Shown here: positions 1 to 8,907 of the stretch, in pieces | Layout of the letters: every line of letters starts with the position of its first letter | Position numbering within the stretch: the stretch's first letter is position 1 | DNA from: Senegalia massiliensis | GTDB lineage: Bacteria; Bacillota; Clostridia; Tissierellales; SIT17 | Reading direction: 5' to 3' | DNA length: 64,000 bases | Assembly: GCF_900626135.1 (NCBI RefSeq) | Contig: NZ_LR130785.1 | Coordinates: 1,645,241-1,709,240, forward strand | The notes under the pieces: generated by a model | Told to the model about the DNA's origin: nothing | Databases searched by the model: none | Seen by the model: only the letters and a program-made list of their open reading frames with translations | Position numbers and translations under genes: made by a program

Positions 1-1
1 A

Positions 2-817
2 ATGTCTTTTAAAGAAGCACTAGAAGTGACTAAAATTTATAGCATAGCAGGTTTAGAAAAGTGTATTGGACTTATAGATAAAAGACCATTTAGATCTCCT
101 CATCATACTATATCAAGAGTTTCCTTAGTGGGTGGGGGAAGAATACCTTCACCAGGGGAAGTTTCTTTAGCACATTATGGTGTATTATTTTTAGACGAAC
201 TACCTGAATTTGGAAAATCTGTATTAGAAGTATTGCGTCAGCCTATGGAAGATAATGTAGTGACAATATCTAGAGTGAATGGCACTTATACATATCCATC
301 AAATTTCATGCTTGTTGCAAGTATGAATCCCTGTCCTTGTGGCTACTATGGTGATCCTTTACATGAATGTAGTTGTAATCCACGTGATATAGATAGATAC
401 TTAAAAAAAATTAGTGGACCTTTACTGGATAGAATAGATATACATATAGAAGTTAGTCCTGTAAAATTTGATGATTTAAGAGAAAGAAGTATTAGTTCTG
501 AATCCTCTGATGAAATTTTAAAAAGGGTAAATAAATGTAGAAACAAACAAATAGAAAGATACTCAGAACAAGATATTTATTCTAATTCAGAACTTGAAGG
601 AAGAAATATAAATAAATATTGTCAAATCAACAAAGATGCACAAGATATATTGAAAACAGCATTTGATAAATTAGGTTTTAGTGCTAGAGGATATAATAAA
701 ATATTGAAAGTTGCTAGGACTATTGCAGATTTAGAAAATACTGAAAAAATTGAAAGTACACATATACTTGAGGCTATTCAATATAGAAGTATGGATAGAA
801 AATATTTTTCAATTTAA
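2..817 (+). CDS. comM: ComM/YifB-family Mg-chelatase-like AAA+ ATPase, 3' part (5' end outside window)
   Basis: The visible 271 codons are the C-terminal half of a YifB/ComM protein; family members are about 500 residues, so the gene starts before base 1 and the Met at base 2 is internal. Seen: RPFRSPHHT, the Walker B segment VLFLDELPEF, the NPCPCGYYGD and CSC cysteine cluster typical of the chelatase-like module, the sensor segment LLDRIDIHIEV, and the helical C-terminal domain (SARGYNKILKVARTIADLE). The related Vibrio ComM is a branch-migration helicase acting in natural transformation, and dprA follows directly here. The Walker A motif would lie upstream and is not visible. A DNA-recombination role is inferred from the family and from dprA. 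Confidence 0.9.
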   Translation: MSFKEALEVTKIYSIAGLEKCIGLIDKRPFRSPHHTISRVSLVGGGRIPSPGEVSLAHYGVLFLDELPEFGKSVLEVLRQPMEDNVVTISRVNGTYTYPSNFMLVASMNPCPCGYYGDPLHECSCNPRDIDRYLKKISGPLLDRIDIHIEVSPVKFDDLRERSISSESSDEILKRVNKCRNKQIERYSEQDIYSNSELEGRNINKYCQINKDAQDILKTAFDKLGFSARGYNKILKVARTIADLENTEKIESTHILEAIQYRSMDRKYFSI

Positions 818-851
818 TTATGAAGAATAAATTTAAATTTGGGGGATAAAT

Positions 852-1937
852 ATGACTAATAGAGATATATTAATATGGCTTAATAGTATCAGTGGTATAG
901 GAAATAAAACTATAAATAAACTATATAATTATTTTGAAAACTTGACAGATTTATGGAACTTAAGTAATAATGATATAATGAAATTAAGTTTTTTAAAGAG
1001 TAATGTTAAAAATAATATAATTAAATTTAAAAATTCAATTTATTATGATGATATTATTAATAAAGCTAATAATAATAATATAAAAATTATAACAATATTA
1101 GATAATGAATATCCATTAAAATTGAAGAATATTTATGATCCACCAAATGTATTATATTGTAAGGGAAATATTAAATTATTAAATAAGCTTTCTATAGCAG
1201 TAGTTGGCTCTAGAAAAGCTACGTATTACGGAAAATGGGTTGCAGAAAAGTTATCAAAGGAACTTTGTGAATATAGTATTTGTATAGTAAGTGGTATGGC
1301 TCTTGGTATTGATGCAATAGCTCATAAAGCTGCTATTGATAAAAATGGTAGTACAATAGCAGTATTAGGTTCTGGAGTAGATAAAGCATATCCTAAAACA
1401 AATACTATGCTATATGATAATATTTGTGAAAAAGGTCTTGTAATATCAGAATTTCCCATAGGAATGAAACCAGTTGCAGGAAATTTTCCACTTAGAAATA
1501 GAATAATAAGTGGATTGTCTAGTGGAATATTAGTAATAGAAGCAAAGGAGACAAGTGGTTCATTAATAACAGCTTATCATGCATTAGATCAAGGTAAAGA
1601 TGTTTTTGCAGTTCCTGGAAATATAAATAGCATATATAGTAAAGGAACAAATCTTTTAATAAAAGATGGTGCAAAAATAATTACATGTGTAGAAGATATT
1701 TTGGAAGAAATAATTGAAATTAATTCTATATCCAAATCTAAAAAAGTGAATTATGATAATTTAAGTGACAAAGAAATAACAGTTTTGAAGTCTGTAGAAA
1801 ATGGACCTATTCATTCTGATATGATAGCATATAATACTGAGATAAATATAATAGAACTTACAAGTATACTTACAATACTAGAGATGAAAAATAAAATAAA
1901 GGCTTTACCAGGTAAAATATTTACAGTAGTTAATTAA
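852..1937 (+). CDS. dprA: DNA-processing protein DprA (Smf)
   Basis: DprA loads RecA on incoming single-stranded DNA during transformation and is widely conserved even in non-competent species. The 361-aa protein has an N-terminal helix-hairpin-helix-like region (SISGIGNKTINKLYNYF, residues about 12-28), then the Rossmann-like DprA core with VVGSRKATYYG, SGMALGIDAIAH, AVLGSGVDKAYP, PLRNRIISGLS and the KETSGSLITA loop. The last 60 or so residues look like the usual winged-helix domain. Length is normal. It starts at ATG after GGGGGAT, 34 bp downstream of the comM-like gene and 15 bp before topA, so it is probably cotranscribed with both. Confidence 0.95.
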   Translation: MTNRDILIWLNSISGIGNKTINKLYNYFENLTDLWNLSNNDIMKLSFLKSNVKNNIIKFKNSIYYDDIINKANNNNIKIITILDNEYPLKLKNIYDPPNVLYCKGNIKLLNKLSIAVVGSRKATYYGKWVAEKLSKELCEYSICIVSGMALGIDAIAHKAAIDKNGSTIAVLGSGVDKAYPKTNTMLYDNICEKGLVISEFPIGMKPVAGNFPLRNRIISGLSSGILVIEAKETSGSLITAYHALDQGKDVFAVPGNINSIYSKGTNLLIKDGAKIITCVEDILEEIIEINSISKSKKVNYDNLSDKEITVLKSVENGPIHSDMIAYNTEINIIELTSILTILEMKNKIKALPGKIFTVVN

Positions 1938-1952
1938 TCGGAGGCGAGTATT

Positions 1953-4025
1953 TTGGGAAAGACATTAGTGATAGTTGAGTCGCCTGCAAAGGCTAAAACT
2001 ATAGGAAAATTTTTAGGAAGAAAATATAAAATTAAAGCATCGGTAGGTCACGTTATTGATTTGCCAAAAAGTAAATTGGGAATAGATATTGAAAATGATT
2101 TTGAACCAAGATATATAACGATAAGGGGAAAAGGACCTATACTTAGTGAACTAAAAAAAGAGGCTAAAAAGGCAGATAAAGTATATCTTGCTACTGACCC
2201 TGATAGAGAAGGGGAAGCTATCTCTTGGCATTTAGCTAAAGCACTTAAATTAGATGACAAGGAAAAGAATAGAATTGAGTTTAATGAAATAACTAAAAAC
2301 ACAATAAAAAATGCAATTAAAAATCCTAGAAGTATTGATATGGATTTAGTAGATGCACAACAAGCTAGAAGAGTTTTAGATAGATTAGTTGGTTATAAAA
2401 TTAGCCCTTTACTTTGGAAAAAAGTAAGAAAAGGGCTAAGTGCAGGTAGAGTTCAGTCTGTTGCTACTAAGTTAATAGTGGACAGAGAAAGAGAAATTGA
2501 TAAATTTAAACCGGAAGAATATTGGAGCATTGAATTTATATTACTTAAAGATAAAAAAGAGTTTGAATCATCATTAAATGGAAAAGTAATAGATGGCAAG
2601 TTAGAAAAAATTAAAATTTCTAATAAAGAAGAATCTGAAGTTATAATTAATGAAATTTCTAACTCAAGTTTGATAGTAGAGAATGTTAAAAAAGGTAAAA
2701 AGAAAAGAAAACCATATCCTTCTTATACTACTAGTAGTCTTCAACAAGATGCATCTAATCGTTTAGGTTTTTCTACTAAGAAAACAATGAAGTTAGCACA
2801 AGATTTATATCAGGGTATTGATATAAAAGGAGAAGGAACTGTAGGACTTGTGACATATATAAGAACAGATTCTACTAGGATATCTAGTGAAGCTAGAAAC
2901 AAAGTTGGAAGCTATATATTAAATAGTTTTGGAGATAAGTATTTATCTAAAAATAAAAATTCTAAAGGTAAAAAAAATATACAAGATGCACATGAAGCAA
3001 TAAGACCAACAGATGTATTTAAGACTCCTGAAAAAATAAAAGATTCTTTAAGTAAAGATCAATACAAGTTATATAATTTGATATGGCAAAGATTTGTAGC
3101 TAGTCAAATGTCAAGTGCAGTATATGACACTTTAACTATAGATATAAAGGCTTCTGACTATAGACTAAGGACTAGTGGTTCTCAAATAAGTTTTGATGGA
3201 TTTATGAAAGTATATCCTATAAAAAGTAAAGATAAAAATATTAATATACCTGATATGAAAGCAGGAGACATATTAGATATAAAAGATGTTTTGCCAAAAC
3301 AACATTTTACTCAGCCTCCTGCTAGGTTTACAGAAGCTAGTTTAGTTAAAACTATGGAAGAATTAGGAATAGGAAGACCAGCTACTTATTCACCAACTAT
3401 AAGCACTATATTAAGTAGAGGATATGTTTTAATTGAAAACAAATCTTTTAAACCTACTGAATTAGGATTTATCGTAACTGATTTATTAATAGAGTATTTT
3501 AAAAATATAATAAATGAAGAATTTACAGCAGAAATGGAAAATAAGTTAGATAAAGTTGAAGAAGGTAAAATTATTTGGAAAAATGTAATTTCAGATTTTT
3601 ATGATGATTTTAAAGGTGTATTGAAAATAGCAGAAGATGAAATAGAAGAAATTGATATGGATGAAGAAACTGATATTGAATGTGAAAAATGTGGAAGAAA
3701 TATGGTGATTAAGCATGGTAGATATGGAAGATTTCTTGCTTGTCCTGGTTACCCAGACTGTAAAAATACGAAACCAATACTTAATAAATTAAATATTGAT
3801 TGTCCTAAATGTGAAGATGGTGAAATTATAGAAAGAAAATCTAAAAAAGGAAGAAAATTTTATGGATGTACTAATTATCCTGAATGTGATTTTGTTTCTT
3901 GGGATATGCCAATAAATGAAAAATGTCCTGAATGTGATAATATTCTTACTAAAAAGACAACTAAAAAAGGAACTACTATAAAATGTATAGAATGTGATTA
4001 CAAGAAAACCCAAAAAAATAAATAG
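1953..4025 (+). CDS. topA: DNA topoisomerase I (type IA)
   Basis: Relaxes negative supercoils by transient single-strand cleavage. The 690-aa protein opens with the Toprim signature LVIVESPAKAKTIGKFLG and carries the acidic LATDPDREGEA motif. The catalytic tyrosine is Tyr302 in GLVTYIRTDSTR. The C-terminus holds three zinc-ribbon repeats: CEKCG...CPGYPDC, CPKCE...CTNYPEC and CPECD...CIEC. The start is TTG at 1953 with GGAGGCG upstream. In B. subtilis topA is followed by trmFO, xerC(codV), hslV, hslU and codY; here hslV follows after 15 bp, with trmFO and xerC absent from this place. Confidence 0.97.
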   Translation: MGKTLVIVESPAKAKTIGKFLGRKYKIKASVGHVIDLPKSKLGIDIENDFEPRYITIRGKGPILSELKKEAKKADKVYLATDPDREGEAISWHLAKALKLDDKEKNRIEFNEITKNTIKNAIKNPRSIDMDLVDAQQARRVLDRLVGYKISPLLWKKVRKGLSAGRVQSVATKLIVDREREIDKFKPEEYWSIEFILLKDKKEFESSLNGKVIDGKLEKIKISNKEESEVIINEISNSSLIVENVKKGKKKRKPYPSYTTSSLQQDASNRLGFSTKKTMKLAQDLYQGIDIKGEGTVGLVTYIRTDSTRISSEARNKVGSYILNSFGDKYLSKNKNSKGKKNIQDAHEAIRPTDVFKTPEKIKDSLSKDQYKLYNLIWQRFVASQMSSAVYDTLTIDIKASDYRLRTSGSQISFDGFMKVYPIKSKDKNINIPDMKAGDILDIKDVLPKQHFTQPPARFTEASLVKTMEELGIGRPATYSPTISTILSRGYVLIENKSFKPTELGFIVTDLLIEYFKNIINEEFTAEMENKLDKVEEGKIIWKNVISDFYDDFKGVLKIAEDEIEEIDMDEETDIECEKCGRNMVIKHGRYGRFLACPGYPDCKNTKPILNKLNIDCPKCEDGEIIERKSKKGRKFYGCTNYPECDFVSWDMPINEKCPECDNILTKKTTKKGTTIKCIECDYKKTQKNK

Positions 4026-4040
4026 GCAGGTGTTTATAAA

Positions 4041-4571
4041 ATGTTAAGAGCTACTACAATTATAGCTGTAAGAAAAGATGGTAAATTAGCATTTGCAGGT
4101 GATGGTCAGGTAACGATGGGTGATAAGACTATAATGAAAAGTACTGCAAAGAAAATAAGAAAATTATATAATGATAATGTAATAGTTGGATTTGCAGGCT
4201 CAGTAGCAGATGCTATAACATTGTCTGATAAACTAGAAGAAAAACTTCAACAATTTAATGGGAATTTGACTAGAGCTGCTGTTGACCTAGCACAAGAATG
4301 GCGTGGAGATAAGGTTTTGAGAAAATTAGAAGCCATGCTGATAGCAGGTGATAGTGAAAATCTTTTGGTTATATCTGGTGGTGGAGAGGTTATAGAACCA
4401 GACCAAGGTTTAGTTGCAATAGGGTCAGGGGGAAATTATGCATTTGCTGCTGGTAAAGCTTTAATGGAGAACACTGACCTTAATTCAAAAGAAATAGCTT
4501 ATAAATCTATAAAAATAGCTTCACAAATTTGTGTATTTACTAATGATAATATTATAACAGAAGAGTTTTAG
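4041..4571 (+). CDS. hslV: ATP-dependent protease HslUV, peptidase subunit HslV
   Basis: Proteasome-like threonine peptidase forming a dodecamer capped by HslU rings. The 176-aa sequence begins with a four-residue leader (MLRA) before [10 protein letters not shown], so Thr5 is expected to become the N-terminal nucleophile after processing; GDGQVTMGD and [10 protein letters not shown] match the family. The nucleophile is Thr, not the Ser found in B. subtilis CodW/ClpQ. It lies 11 bp before hslU, which has a GGAGGT ribosome binding site in the gap. Confidence 0.96.
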   Translation: MLRATTIIAVRKDGKLAFAGDGQVTMGDKTIMKSTAKKIRKLYNDNVIVGFAGSVADAITLSDKLEEKLQQFNGNLTRAAVDLAQEWRGDKVLRKLEAMLIAGDSENLLVISGGGEVIEPDQGLVAIGSGGNYAFAAGKALMENTDLNSKEIAYKSIKIASQICVFTNDNIITEEF

Positions 4572-4582
4572 GAGGTAATTGG

Positions 4583-5962
4583 ATGAATGAATATACACCT
4601 ATTGAGATAGTAGAAAAATTAGATAACTACATTATAGGTCAAAAGAAAGCTAAACGTTCAGTAGCAGTTGCACTTAGAAACAGGTATAGAAGAAATAAAT
4701 TAAATGATGAATTTAAAGAAGAAGTTAAACCTAAGAATATAATTATGGAAGGGCCAACTGGAGTTGGAAAAACAGAAATAGCTAGAAGACTTGCAAGATT
4801 AGTAAATGCACCTTTTGTAAAAGTTGAAGCTACTAAATTTACTGAAGTTGGATATGTAGGAAGAGATGTAGAATCTATGGTCAGAGATTTAGTTGAAACA
4901 TCAATACGATTAGTTAAAAATGAAAAAATTTCTGAAGTATATAATAAAGCAGAAGAATTAGCAGAAAAAAGAATTTTGAAAATATTAATAAATGGACCTG
5001 AAAAAAAGAAAGAAAAAAACCAAAATCCTTTTGAAGCTTTCTTTGGTTCAACGAATAATGAAGAAGATAATGATGTTGATAGAAAAGATGATATTGGAGA
5101 TAGAAAAACTATAAAAAACAAATTGAAAAATAAAGAACTAGAAGATAAATATGTAGAAATATTAGTTGAAGAGACACATTCTCAACCTATAGGAATGATG
5201 GGAGCAATGGGGATGGATGATATGAATATGAATGATATATTTTCAGGAATACTACCTAAGAAAAAGAAAAATAGAAAAGTAACTATTAAAGAAGCTAGAA
5301 AAATTCTTGCTAATGAAGAAGCACAAAAGATGATTGATATAGATGATATTAATTCTATAGCCATAGAAAAAGCAGAAAATAGTGGTATTATATTTATTGA
5401 TGAAATTGATAAAATTGCAGCTAGAAATGGATCAGGACCTGATGTTTCTAGAGAAGGAGTCCAAAGAGATATATTACCAATAATAGAAGGTTCTACTGTT
5501 ATGAGTAAATATGGTCCTATAAAAACAGACCATATTCTGTTTATTGCTGCAGGTGCATTTCATGTTTCTAAGGTTACTGATTTAATTCCTGAAATTCAAG
5601 GAAGATTTCCTATAAGAGTAAAACTTGATAATCTTACACAAGATAATTTTAAAGAAATATTAACAAAACCTCAAAATGCTTTAATTAAACAATATAAGCA
5701 TTTATTGAAAACAGAAGGAGTAGATTTAATATTTACTGATGATGGAATTTCAGAGATAGCAAAGATAGCATTCTTAGTAAATGATCAAACAGAAAATATT
5801 GGAGCAAGAAGATTGTATACTATACTTGAAGAATTATTAGAAGAAATTTCTTTTGATGCATCTTTATATGAAGGCAAAGAATTTACTATTGATAGAAAAT
5901 ATGTAAATGAAAAATTAAAACATGATATAGAGCAAATTGATTTATCAAAATATATACTATAA
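4583..5962 (+). CDS. hslU: ATP-dependent protease HslUV, ATPase subunit HslU
   Basis: AAA+ unfoldase that feeds substrates to HslV. The 459-aa protein has Walker [10 protein letters not shown] at about residues 57-65, the pore-loop region [14 protein letters not shown], a charged I-domain insertion (about residues 130-240, with [16 protein letters not shown]), Walker [12 protein letters not shown], and the arginine-finger and sensor-2 region [12 protein letters not shown]. The C-terminal tail SKYIL is of the type that docks into HslV pockets. An intrinsic terminator begins at the stop codon. codY, which follows hslU in B. subtilis, is absent here. Confidence 0.96.
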   Translation: MNEYTPIEIVEKLDNYIIGQKKAKRSVAVALRNRYRRNKLNDEFKEEVKPKNIIMEGPTGVGKTEIARRLARLVNAPFVKVEATKFTEVGYVGRDVESMVRDLVETSIRLVKNEKISEVYNKAEELAEKRILKILINGPEKKKEKNQNPFEAFFGSTNNEEDNDVDRKDDIGDRKTIKNKLKNKELEDKYVEILVEETHSQPIGMMGAMGMDDMNMNDIFSGILPKKKKNRKVTIKEARKILANEEAQKMIDIDDINSIAIEKAENSGIIFIDEIDKIAARNGSGPDVSREGVQRDILPIIEGSTVMSKYGPIKTDHILFIAAGAFHVSKVTDLIPEIQGRFPIRVKLDNLTQDNFKEILTKPQNALIKQYKHLLKTEGVDLIFTDDGISEIAKIAFLVNDQTENIGARRLYTILEELLEEISFDASLYEGKEFTIDRKYVNEKLKHDIEQIDLSKYIL

Positions 5963-5990
5963 AAAAGTAGCCCTTGGGCTACTTTTTTAT
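5961..5990 (+). terminator. Intrinsic terminator after hslU
   Basis: The inverted repeat AAAAAAGTAGCCC / GGGCTACTTTTTT is perfect, with a two-base centre that opens to a larger loop, and it ends in a run of T. It overlaps the hslU stop codon. The A-run on the left arm would also supply a U-tract on the other strand. It separates the dprA-topA-hslVU unit from the motility operon. Confidence 0.88.
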
Positions 5991-6061
5991 AGTAGGACTT
6001 AACTCCTATTTTTAAGTGTCATCTTTTTACTTTTTGTCATAAAAACTGGTATTTATGCCAT

Positions 6062-6092
6062 TTGTAAAAAAAATACGTCATAATTCTATAAT
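6062..6092 (+). promoter_or_regulatory. Weak candidate sigma-A promoter of the motility operon
   Basis: In the 190-bp gap before flgB the best match is TTGTAA (6062-6067), a 19-bp spacer and a perfect TATAAT (6087-6092). The spacer is longer than the ideal 17 bp and I see no sigma-D-type GCCGATAT element. Three GTCAT pentamers (6018, 6036, 6077) lie in the same leader. No riboswitch fold was recognised. The call rests mainly on the -10 hexamer and on the position. Confidence 0.35.
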
Positions 6093-6182
6093 AACCTACA
6101 ATATAAAACAAGAAAAACTATTTATTTTATACTGGATTTATATTACAATAGTAAAGAAGCATCAAGGTGGGGGGTGAATATT

Positions 6183-6590
6183 TTGTTAAATGGTGTTTTT
6201 AATAATATGAATTTAATGAATACAGCTTTAGATGGATATTCAAAAAGAAATGAAGCCATAAACAATAATATATCTAATGTAAATACTCCTGGATATAAAA
6301 AAAATAAAGTGAGTTTTGAAGAAAATTTAAAAGAACAATTAAATATGGGTAATAGTTTAAAATTAAATACAACGAATAGTAGGCATATAGGTTTTAAAAA
6401 TAAGCAAATAAATACAGATATAAAAATAACAAAAGATAATTCTTATTCAACTAGAAATGATGGTAATAATGTAAATATTGATGTTGAAATGGCTAATCTT
6501 ACAAAAAATACAATGTTATATAATGCTATTGCAAGACAAGTTTCAAATGAATCTAAAAAAATTAGAAATATTATAAGAGAGGGGAGATAA
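6183..6590 (+). CDS. flgB: Flagellar basal-body rod protein FlgB
   Basis: Proximal rod subunit and first gene of the fla/che operon. The protein is 135 aa from TTG 6183. It carries the flagellar rod N-terminal signature NEAINNNISNVNTPGYKKNK, and the C-terminus VDVEMANLTKNTMLYNAIAR is typical. A longer reading from GTG 6174 would start inside the Shine-Dalgarno stretch AAGGTGGGGGGTGA, whereas TTG 6183 lies about 9 bases after it, so 6183 is preferred. flgC follows after 2 bp. Confidence 0.93.
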   Translation: MLNGVFNNMNLMNTALDGYSKRNEAINNNISNVNTPGYKKNKVSFEENLKEQLNMGNSLKLNTTNSRHIGFKNKQINTDIKITKDNSYSTRNDGNNVNIDVEMANLTKNTMLYNAIARQVSNESKKIRNIIREGR

Positions 6591-6592
6591 GA

Positions 6593-7030
6593 ATGAGCTT
6601 ATTTAGTTCAATAAACATTAGTTCTACTGGTATGACTGCTGAAAGAACTAGAATGGATGTTATATCAGAGAATATTTCAAATGCAAACACTACAAGGACT
6701 AGTAGTGGCACTCCTTATAAAAGAAAATTAGTAGTTTTTAGTGAAAGTAAACCTAAATTTTCTGATGTTTTAAATGATACATTGAGTAAATCAAATAAAA
6801 GTAATGGAGTTAAAATAACAGCAATAAAAGAGGATGATTCTCCATATAAAGTTGTTTATGAACCAGGTCATCCAGATGCTAATGAAAATGGTTATGTAGA
6901 AATGCCAAATGTAGATATTACTAAAGAAATGGTTGATATGATATCAGCTACACGTGCGTATGAAGCTAATATAACTGCACTAAATTCTTCTAAATCTATG
7001 TTTATGAAGGCATTAGATATAGGAAGATAA
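6593..7030 (+). CDS. flgC: Flagellar basal-body rod protein FlgC
   Basis: Proximal rod subunit exported by the flagellar type III apparatus and assembled with FlgB. The protein is 145 aa with the rod signature RMDVISENISNANTTRTSSG near the N-terminus and the family C-terminus PNVDITKEMVDMISATRAYE. The ATG start follows GGGGAGA inside the end of flgB, so translation is probably coupled. Length and order (flgB-flgC-fliE) match Bacillus and Clostridium. Confidence 0.95.
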   Translation: MSLFSSINISSTGMTAERTRMDVISENISNANTTRTSSGTPYKRKLVVFSESKPKFSDVLNDTLSKSNKSNGVKITAIKEDDSPYKVVYEPGHPDANENGYVEMPNVDITKEMVDMISATRAYEANITALNSSKSMFMKALDIGR

Positions 7031-7040
7031 GGAGGAAGTT

Positions 7041-7331
7041 ATGAAAATACAAGGTTTATCAAACACTATTAGTCAATCAATTAACAATTTAGATAATAAT
7101 TCTAAAAGCAAAATTAATTTTGGGGAATTTTTAGATCAACAGTTAAGTAAAGTTAATTCATTGCAAAAACAAGATGAAGATTATAAAAAGATGCTTGCAA
7201 TTGGAGAAGTTGATAATATACATAATGCTATGATAGCAACAGAAAAAGCGGATTTAGCCTTGCAATTAACTCTAAGTATAGAAAATAAGCTTATGGATGC
7301 TTATAAAGAAATTATGAGAATGCAAATATAA
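7041..7331 (+). CDS. fliE: Flagellar hook-basal body protein FliE
   Basis: FliE joins the MS ring to the rod. The protein is 96 aa with the usual helical composition; the segment DQQLSKVNSLQKQDEDYKKM is followed by HNAMIATEKADLALQLTLSI and the C-terminal IENKLMDAYKEIMRMQI, which match the conserved FliE C-terminus. The start is ATG with GGAGG 9 bases upstream. It is placed between flgC and fliF as in nearly all Firmicutes fla operons. Confidence 0.93.
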   Translation: MKIQGLSNTISQSINNLDNNSKSKINFGEFLDQQLSKVNSLQKQDEDYKKMLAIGEVDNIHNAMIATEKADLALQLTLSIENKLMDAYKEIMRMQI

Positions 7332-7357
7332 GTATTATGGGAATGGAGTGAATTTAA

Positions 7358-8896
7358 TTGGCTGAAACTATAGAGAAAGCCAAAAATCAATTGTTAGATT
7401 TTTGGTCTAATTTGGAAAAAAAGAATAAATATAAGATAATAATTGGAATACTTTTATTATTAATAGTTTTTACAGGAATAATCTTTTTTATTACAAGAAC
7501 AGAATATGAAATATTATATAGTGATCTTTCTAAAAAAGATGCAGGTATTATAACAACTAAGTTAGATGAACAATCTATGGATTGGAAATTTGGTGAAAAT
7601 GAAACTACAATACTTGTTCCTAAAGAGAATAAGTCTAAAATAATGATTGATTTAGCATCAGAAGGCTTACCAAAAGAAGGATATAGTATACTTGACGCTT
7701 TGAATGAAACAAGTTGGACTATGACAGAGTATGAGAAAAAAGAAAGAGTAAAATATGCTGTAGAAAGTCAGATTTCTTCTACTATTTCTCAAATTGAAGG
7801 TATTGAAGAATCAAATGTAATTGTAGATATTCCAGAGGATACTAATTTCATGAATGAAAATGAGATTTCCACTGCTTCTGTTTTTGTTACATTGACTGAT
7901 ACTACACCATTAAATAACGAAAAGGTTGTAGCAATTCAAACTTTAGTTTCAAGTTCTTTTAAAGATATGACAATTGAAAATGTAAATATAATAGATGACT
8001 CAGGTAGATCATATTCAGATACTGAAGAAAACATGGAAAATTATAATGTAACTGATCAACTTGGAATGAAACAAGGCTTTGAAAATAAACTAAATAATAG
8101 TATAACTAGATTTTTAGAAAACCTTTTTGGAAGTTCTAATGTTGATGTTAGATCAAATGTAAATATGAATTTTGATAGTGAAATTACTAATATTATAGAA
8201 TTTACCCCACCAATTGAAGATCAAACAGAAGGATTAATTAGAAGTATGGAAAAAATAGAAGAACATACTGTAGGTGGAATTTCTGAAGATCCAGTTGGTA
8301 CTGAATCTAATGTAGAAGATACTACTGATTATGTAACTGATGATAATGCTTCTTCTAAATATGATAAAGCAAGTGAAGTTATTAACTATGAACTAAATGA
8401 AATAAATAGACAAATTAAAAAATCTCCAGGTGAGGTGGAGTCAGTTACTGTTGCAATACTTATAAATGAAAAGGCTATAGATGGTGAGTTGACAGGTGAA
8501 AGACAAAAAGAAATAGAAGAATTAATATATGCCGCTACAGGAATTAATACACAAGAAGTTGTAGTTAGTACAGGTGAATTTAATAAACCTGAAGTTGCTA
8601 GTGCTCCTAATTCAAATAATAATTTAGCAAGTTTACCTTCATGGTCATATGTTTTAATTGGTTCTTTAATTTTAGGTATAATTATTATTGGAATTTTAGT
8701 ATATAGGCGTAGAAATAAAAAAGATTCATTAGAGGAAAATATGTCTATGGATAGTGAAATTGATAGTAACGAATATATTGAAGATATAGATTTTGAAACA
8801 GAAAAGTCACAATATAAATCTAAAATAAATGACTTTGTAAAGAAAAAACCAGATGCTGTTGCTCAATTATTGAGAAGTTGGCTCAATGAAGAATAG
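7358..8896 (+). CDS. fliF: Flagellar MS-ring protein FliF
   Basis: Forms the membrane ring that is the platform for the switch and export gate. The 512-aa protein has a first transmembrane helix at about residues 25-46 (IIIGILLLLIVFTGIIFFI), a YscJ/FliF ring-building domain (YEILYSDLSKKDAG, ILVPKENKSKI, GLPKEGYSILD), a second helix at about 428-447, and a cytoplasmic C-tail ending KKKPDAVAQLLRSWLNEE that binds FliG. The TTG start 7358 is preceded by TGGAGTG. The fliG ribosome binding site overlaps its stop codon. Confidence 0.96.
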   Translation: MAETIEKAKNQLLDFWSNLEKKNKYKIIIGILLLLIVFTGIIFFITRTEYEILYSDLSKKDAGIITTKLDEQSMDWKFGENETTILVPKENKSKIMIDLASEGLPKEGYSILDALNETSWTMTEYEKKERVKYAVESQISSTISQIEGIEESNVIVDIPEDTNFMNENEISTASVFVTLTDTTPLNNEKVVAIQTLVSSSFKDMTIENVNIIDDSGRSYSDTEENMENYNVTDQLGMKQGFENKLNNSITRFLENLFGSSNVDVRSNVNMNFDSEITNIIEFTPPIEDQTEGLIRSMEKIEEHTVGGISEDPVGTESNVEDTTDYVTDDNASSKYDKASEVINYELNEINRQIKKSPGEVESVTVAILINEKAIDGELTGERQKEIEELIYAATGINTQEVVVSTGEFNKPEVASAPNSNNNLASLPSWSYVLIGSLILGIIIIGILVYRRRNKKDSLEENMSMDSEIDSNEYIEDIDFETEKSQYKSKINDFVKKKPDAVAQLLRSWLNEE

Positions 8897-8907
8897 AGGT
8901 GGTAGAT

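Noticed and set aside
4639-5121. 160-aa open frame on the - strand opposite hslU
   Set aside because: It mirrors a conserved gene with clear motifs on the + strand, has no ribosome binding site and shows an unnatural Ser/Phe/Leu-rich composition typical of antisense AT-rich frames.
5991-6182. Type I c-di-GMP riboswitch upstream of flgB
   Set aside because: The conserved GEMM core elements could not be found and the space is small.
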